DNA from: Methylobacterium sp. GXS13
GTDB taxonomy: Bacteria; Pseudomonadota; Alphaproteobacteria; Rhizobiales; Beijerinckiaceae
DNA: 37,255 bases
Direction of reading: 5' to 3'
NCBI RefSeq assembly: GCF_001455965.1
Contig: NZ_LKKO01000054.1
Location: 1 to 37,255 of the forward strand
Under the pieces are notes generated by a model. That model made no database searches and had not been told where the DNA came from. It saw nothing but the letters and a program-made list of their open reading frames with translations. How positions within the stretch are numbered: the first letter of the stretch is position 1; every line of letters starts with the position of its first letter. Positions 33,509-37,255 of this stretch are shown in pieces. The translations under genes were made by a program, and so were the position numbers.

Positions 33509-34060
33509 ATGCCGTACGGTGCACGAACGAGTCTCGCCGCCCTGATCCTGTCCCTCGCTCTGGGCGCGACCAGCGTGCGGGCCGAGCAGGCGTCGGGCTG
33601 GACCGATCCGCCGGCCCGCAATCCGGCCCCGGCGGCGAGTCCGACCGAGGCTCAGAAAGCCGCCCCGCCGCCCGCCTCGACTCCTGCGGCCGCAGCACCG
33701 GCCCGCAAGGCGGTCGCCGCGCGGCCCATCCAGAAACGGATCGCGACGCATCGCACCGGCCCGGAGGCCAGGCGGGCTGCAACGACGGTGCACCGGCCGC
33801 GCATCGCCGCTTCCCCGACCCGGACCGCGCGCGCCCACAGGATGGTCGCGGTCGCGCCACCGCCCCCGCCGCCGCCGCTGGACAGCTACCCGCGTTACCG
33901 GGCCTACAATTACGGACCGGGCTATGCCGACGAGCGGCTGGAGCGCCTGCGCGCCGCGGAAGCCGCGGGCTACCTCGTCGTGCGCCGCCGCTCCGTGGAA
34001 TTCCCGGACGGCCGGTCCCTGCGGGTCTACCGGCCGGACGACGAGGGCGAGCCGTTCTGA
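33509..34060 (+). CDS. Secreted Pro/Ala-rich protein of unknown function
   Basis: A 183-residue protein from the ATG at 33509, which follows AGGAGGG at good spacing. The N-terminus is a signal peptide (YGARTSLAALILSLALGATSVRA, cleavage likely after AxA). A low-complexity Pro/Ala/Arg region with an eight-Pro run follows, then a more ordered C-terminus (GYADERLERLRAAEAAGYLVVRRRSVEFPDGRSLRVYRP). I do not recognise the family; it looks like a small periplasmic protein of rhizobiales type. The upstream intergenic region (33228-33508) has an AT-rich patch (33370-33420) that may hold divergent promoters. Its 3' end overlaps the convergent acyl-CoA synthetase gene by 34 bases. Confidence 0.75.
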   Translation: MPYGARTSLAALILSLALGATSVRAEQASGWTDPPARNPAPAASPTEAQKAAPPPASTPAAAAPARKAVAARPIQKRIATHRTGPEARRAATTVHRPRIAASPTRTARAHRMVAVAPPPPPPPLDSYPRYRAYNYGPGYADERLERLRAAEAAGYLVVRRRSVEFPDGRSLRVYRPDDEGEPF

Positions 34061-35799
34061 ACGGAGGCCTCCGCGAACACGCTCCGCAGCGGCGCCCGCA
34101 GGATCTTGCCCGCGGGGTTGCGGGGCAGGAGCCCGTCCCAGACCACGACGCGCACCGGCACCTTGAACGCCGCGAGCCGCTCGGCCGCGAAAGCCCGGAT
34201 CTCCTCCGGGCCGGTCCGGGCGCCCTCGGCCAGGGCCACGATGGCGCCGGGCTCCTCGCCGAGCGTCGGGTGGGGCACGGCCAGCACCACCGCGTCGATC
34301 ACGTCCGGATGCGCATAGAGGACGTTCTCGACCTCGCAGCAATAGATGTTCTCGCCGCCGCGGATCAGCATGTCCTTGATCCGGTCGACGATGGTCAGGA
34401 AGCCGCCCGCATCGGCCCGAGCGAGGTCGCCGGTGCGCAGCCAGCCGTCGGACAGAACCTCCGCGGTAGCCGCCGGGTCGTCCCAGTAGCCACGGACCAC
34501 GTTCGGGCCCTTCACGCACAGCTCGCCGACGCTGCCGGGCGGGAGATCCTGGCCGAGCGGGTCGAGGATCCGCACCTCGCAGACCGGCAGGGGCGGGCCG
34601 CAGGATTCGGGATGGGCGCGGTAATCCTCGGCCTGGTGGTGGGTGAAGGTCGCCGAGGTCTCGGTCATGCCCCAGCCGGTGGCGGGGATCGCCTTCGGGA
34701 AGGCCTCGCCCAGGGTGCGCACGAGGTCGCCGGCCGCGGGGGCGCCGCCATACGTCACCGATTCGAGGCTCGGCAGCGGCCGGCCCGCCTCCCGGGCGGC
34801 GGTGGCGAGCTGCCAGGCGATGGTCGGGACGCCGCCGGCGCCGGTGCAGCCCTCCCGGTCGATCAGATCGAGGGCCTCATGGGCGTCCCAGCGATGCATT
34901 ATCACCAGGCGATGGCCGCCATAGAGCGCCGCCCCGAGGCTCGCGTGGCAGCCGGTGACGTGGAACAGCGGGATCACCAGAAGCGAGGCCCGCTGCTGTG
35001 CGGCGGGGTCCGGCCGCGGCGGTGCCTCGCCCCGGCGCAGGGCGCTGCGCGACGCGGAATAGGGATAGGCCATCACGGTGGTCGCCGCCGCCCGGTGGGT
35101 GCCGACCGCGCCCTTCGGCCGGCCCGTGGTGCCGGAGGTGTAGAACAGGGTGGCGTCGTCCTCCGGGTCGAGGGCGATGTCGGGCGGCGACCGGTCGGGC
35201 AGGGCGGCCCAATCCGCCACCGGGCCGATCACGTCGCCGAGCGGCGTCGCCCGCTCGTCAGGCTCCATCCGCGTGACAAAAATCCGCTCCAGGGCCGGGC
35301 ACTCGACCCGGTGAGGGGCGATGCGCTCGTATCGGGCGCCGTCGGCGATCAGCACCCGCGCGCCGGAATGCTGGAGCGCGTAGGCCAGTTCCGGCCCGGT
35401 CCACCAGGCGTTCAGCGGCGTCGCGATCGCCCCGGCCAGCAGGGCGCCGTAGTAGCAGACCGGCCATTCCGGCAGGTTGCGCACCGCGATCGCGGCCCGG
35501 TCGCCCTTGCCGATCCCGGCCGCCACCAGGGCGTGGGCCAGGGCGGTCGCGGCGCGGGCGAAGCCCGTGAAGGTGACGCGCTCGTCCCGGTAGACCACGA
35601 AGGTCCTGTCGCCATGGCCCTGGGCGATGCGGAACAGGTCGCGCAGGGTCGGGGGCGCGTTCGTCCAGATCCGGGTCGGCACACCGCGGATCGGCACCGT
35701 GGCGATCGCGAAGGGCGCGCCCGGCCCGGTGAGGCGCGCTTCCGCCTCGCGGAAGGAGAGGGCGGGCCAGCCGGCGGGAAGGCGGGGATCGGGGCTCAT
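34027..35799 (-). CDS. AMP-dependent acyl-CoA synthetase
   Basis: Adenylate-forming enzyme of 590 residues that activates a carboxylic acid to its CoA thioester. The ATP-binding signature is LFYTSGTTGRPKGAVGTH, followed by ATGWGMTETSA, the hinge region DGWLRTGDLARADAGGFLTIVDRIKDMLIRGGENIY (split here in words: GD then DRIKDM then GGENI) and the C-terminal catalytic Lys in LPRNPAGKILR. The ATG at 35799 overlaps the stop of the upstream short-chain dehydrogenase (ATGA); longer frames upstream lie within that gene. The chain length or type of acid cannot be predicted. Its last 34 bases overlap the convergent secreted-protein gene. Confidence 0.93.
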   Translation of the reverse strand: MSPDPRLPAGWPALSFREAEARLTGPGAPFAIATVPIRGVPTRIWTNAPPTLRDLFRIAQGHGDRTFVVYRDERVTFTGFARAATALAHALVAAGIGKGDRAAIAVRNLPEWPVCYYGALLAGAIATPLNAWWTGPELAYALQHSGARVLIADGARYERIAPHRVECPALERIFVTRMEPDERATPLGDVIGPVADWAALPDRSPPDIALDPEDDATLFYTSGTTGRPKGAVGTHRAAATTVMAYPYSASRSALRRGEAPPRPDPAAQQRASLLVIPLFHVTGCHASLGAALYGGHRLVIMHRWDAHEALDLIDREGCTGAGGVPTIAWQLATAAREAGRPLPSLESVTYGGAPAAGDLVRTLGEAFPKAIPATGWGMTETSATFTHHQAEDYRAHPESCGPPLPVCEVRILDPLGQDLPPGSVGELCVKGPNVVRGYWDDPAATAEVLSDGWLRTGDLARADAGGFLTIVDRIKDMLIRGGENIYCCEVENVLYAHPDVIDAVVLAVPHPTLGEEPGAIVALAEGARTGPEEIRAFAAERLAAFKVPVRVVVWDGLLPRNPAGKILRAPLRSVFAEASVQNGSPSSSGR

Positions 35800-36566
35800 C
35801 GTGCGATCGTCACGCCGCCGTCGATCACCAGCGCCTGGCCGGTGACGAACCGGCCCGCCGGCGAGGCCAGGAACACGGCGGCCCCCGCGATCTCGTCGGG
35901 CTCGCCGATCCGGCGGAGCGGCGCGGCGGCGGTGGTGGAGGCCAGCATCTTGGGATCCTCCCACAGGGCCCGGGCGAAATCGGTGCGGATCAGCCCCGGG
36001 CAGAGGCAATTCACCCGGACGTTGGCCGGGCCGTATTCCACCGCGTAGTTGCGCGCGAGCTGGAGGTCGGCGGCCTTCGAGACGTTGTAGGCGCCGATCA
36101 CCGGCGACCCCTTCAGCGCGCCGATGGAGGAGACGATCACGATCGCCCCGTCCCGCCGCGCGACCATGCCGGGGGCGACCATCTGGATCAGCCAGTGGTT
36201 CGACAGGACGTTGTTCTCCAGGATCTTCCTGAACTGCGCGTCCGAAATGCCGGCCAGCGGCCCGTAATACGGGTTGCTGGCGGCGTTGCAGACCAGCACG
36301 TCCACCGGCCCGAGCCGGGCCTCTGTCTCACCGACCAGATCCTCCAGCTCCGCCTTCACGGAGATGCTCGCCGGGATCGCCACCGCGCGACCCGGGCCGT
36401 GGGCGGCCTCGATCTCGGCCACCACGGCGTCGCAGGCCTCGCGCTTGCGCGAGGAGATCACCACCCGGGCGCCGTGCTCGGCCATCCGCAGCGCGATCGC
36501 CCGGCCGATGCCCCGGGACGAGCCGGTGATCAGCGCGACCTTGTCGGTCAGATCGAACAGGGACAT
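35796..36566 (-). CDS. Short-chain dehydrogenase/reductase
   Basis: NAD(P)-dependent oxidoreductase of the classical SDR family, 256 residues from the ATG at 36566, which has GAGGA about eight bases upstream. An alternative ATG at 36599 overlaps the previous gene's stop (ATGA) and would add 11 residues. The cofactor motif is TGSSRGIG, NAAS matches the NNAG motif, the catalytic set is Ser in IVSSIGA with YNVSK (Tyr and Lys), and LCPGLIRTDFA follows. C-terminal FVTGQALVIDGGVTIAR is typical. It lies between a partial SDR and an acyl-CoA synthetase in one tightly packed unit, which suggests breakdown of an alcohol or hydroxyacyl compound. Confidence 0.94.
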   Translation of the reverse strand: MSLFDLTDKVALITGSSRGIGRAIALRMAEHGARVVISSRKREACDAVVAEIEAAHGPGRAVAIPASISVKAELEDLVGETEARLGPVDVLVCNAASNPYYGPLAGISDAQFRKILENNVLSNHWLIQMVAPGMVARRDGAIVIVSSIGALKGSPVIGAYNVSKAADLQLARNYAVEYGPANVRVNCLCPGLIRTDFARALWEDPKMLASTTAAAPLRRIGEPDEIAGAAVFLASPAGRFVTGQALVIDGGVTIAR

Positions 36567-36595
36567 GGCGCGTCCTCGCTGAGCCGGGTCAGGTG

Positions 36596-37255
36596 TCATC
36601 GAGCGTCCAGCATCGACCGGCGCAGGCGCGCCATGCCGGCGAGCCAGCGTTCGGGGTCGTCGGCCCGGCGGCGGGCGTAGTCCGCGACCTGCGGGTGCGG
36701 CAGGATCAGGAACCGGCCCAGCGCCAGCCCGTCGAAGGCCGCCTCGGCCACGGAGTCGGGCGACAGCACGCCGTCGCGGGCGGCGGCGCTGGCCGCGCCG
36801 AGCATGGCGGTGTCGACGCCCTGCGGGCACAGGGCGGCGACCCGGATGCCGTCCGCGGCATGCGCGATGGCGATGTGCTCCAGGAAGGCGAGGGCGGCGT
36901 GCTTGGTCGCCGAATAGGTGGCGCTGCCGATCTGGCTCAGCAATCCGGCCGCCGAGACGGTGCCGAGGAAGGCGCCCCCGCCCCGGTCGAGCCAGAGCGG
37001 AACCAGCACCCGGGCCGCGTGGACATGGCCCATCACGTTCACCGACCAGGCGCGGTCCCAGCTCGCCGGATCGGCCGAGGTCGCGAGCCCGGGATCGGGG
37101 TCGCGCTCCAGGATGCCGGCATTGGAGCAGTAGAGCGCGATCGGCCCGATCTCGGCCTCGATCCGGGCCAGCGTCCCCGCGACGGCCTCGGCATCCGCCA
37201 CGTCCAGCGCGTAGGCGCGCGCGTCGATCCGGGCGGCGACGGCCTCCGCCCCGGC
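36596..37255 (-). CDS. Short-chain dehydrogenase, N-terminus beyond the window
   Basis: Partial SDR whose frame is open to the right edge, so the N-terminal cofactor motif is not visible. The visible 219 codons include DVADAEAV, the NAG motif (YCSNAGILERDPD), the catalytic Ser (TVSAAGLLSQIGS) with YSATK, and ALCPQGVDTAML after it. A GTG at 37201 is internal and is not the real start. It precedes the second SDR gene, with its stop overlapping that gene's alternative ATG, and is therefore likely the same operon. Confidence 0.92.
   Translation of the reverse strand, partial: AGAEAVAARIDARAYALDVADAEAVAGTLARIEAEIGPIALYCSNAGILERDPDPGLATSADPASWDRAWSVNVMGHVHAARVLVPLWLDRGGGAFLGTVSAAGLLSQIGSATYSATKHAALAFLEHIAIAHAADGIRVAALCPQGVDTAMLGAASAAARDGVLSPDSVAEAAFDGLALGRFLILPHPQVADYARRRADDPERWLAGMARLRRSMLDAR

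Noticed and set aside
33424..36048. 874-codon plus-strand frame opposite the acyl-CoA synthetase
   Set aside because: Low-complexity composition and no domain; the minus-strand gene has clear adenylation motifs.
1..37255. tRNA or rRNA genes, CRISPR arrays, insertion sequences with transposase
   Set aside because: None were recognised by eye; the only repeats are the short palindromic elements, and no transposase or integrase motif was seen.

Overview
This window is most of a photosynthesis gene cluster (PGC) from a high-GC aerobic anoxygenic phototrophic alphaproteobacterium. The gene order, the pairing of oxygen-requiring AcsF with the BchNBL reductase, and the GC-rich palindromic repeats all suggest Methylobacterium or a close relative. 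That assignment comes from family knowledge, not from a database search.

Layout. Positions 1-5420 (minus strand) hold a partial PucC/Bch2-type transporter and bchG in one overlapping unit, then the regulators ppsR and ppaA/aerR in another. A divergent control region (5421-5746) separates these from a long plus-strand unit: bchF-bchN-bchB-bchH-bchL-bchM-lhaA-puhA-puhB-puhC-bciE-acsF-puhE-hemA-bchI-bchD-bchO (5747-25646). Most junctions overlap by 1-11 nt, usually as ATGA or GTGA. Larger gaps lie before hemA, bchI and bchO. Together these genes make 5-aminolevulinate (HemA), insert Mg (BchH/I/D, with BchO), methylate (BchM), close ring E with oxygen (AcsF with BciE), reduce ring D in the dark (BchN/B/L), hydrate the 3-vinyl group (BchF) and add the isoprenoid tail (BchG). 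They also supply reaction-centre subunit H and assembly factors (PuhA/B/C/E, LhaA). puf, bchC/X/Y/Z, bchP, puc and crt genes are not in the window.

Positions 25748-37255 hold unrelated genes: a class I glutamine-amidotransferase-like hydrolase, a YqcI/YcgG (GntA-type) haem N-hydroxylase homologue followed by a DUF1989 protein, a chemoreceptor, a minus-strand ferredoxin / ferredoxin reductase / cytochrome P450 operon, a small secreted Pro/Ala-rich protein, and a minus-strand operon of two short-chain dehydrogenases and an acyl-CoA synthetase. The second dehydrogenase runs off the right edge.

Most notable points: (i) GC-rich palindromic repeats sit at the 5' ends of three bacteriochlorophyll genes (bch2, bchI, bchD), and in bch2 and bchD they are read through in frame; (ii) a consensus PpsR operator overlaps the -35 of a bchG promoter whose predicted start site falls on the bchG ATG; (iii) a long inverted repeat precedes hemA; (iv) a YcgG-DUF1989 pair and a P450 system whose ferredoxin has Tyr in place of a cluster Cys lie just beyond the PGC.
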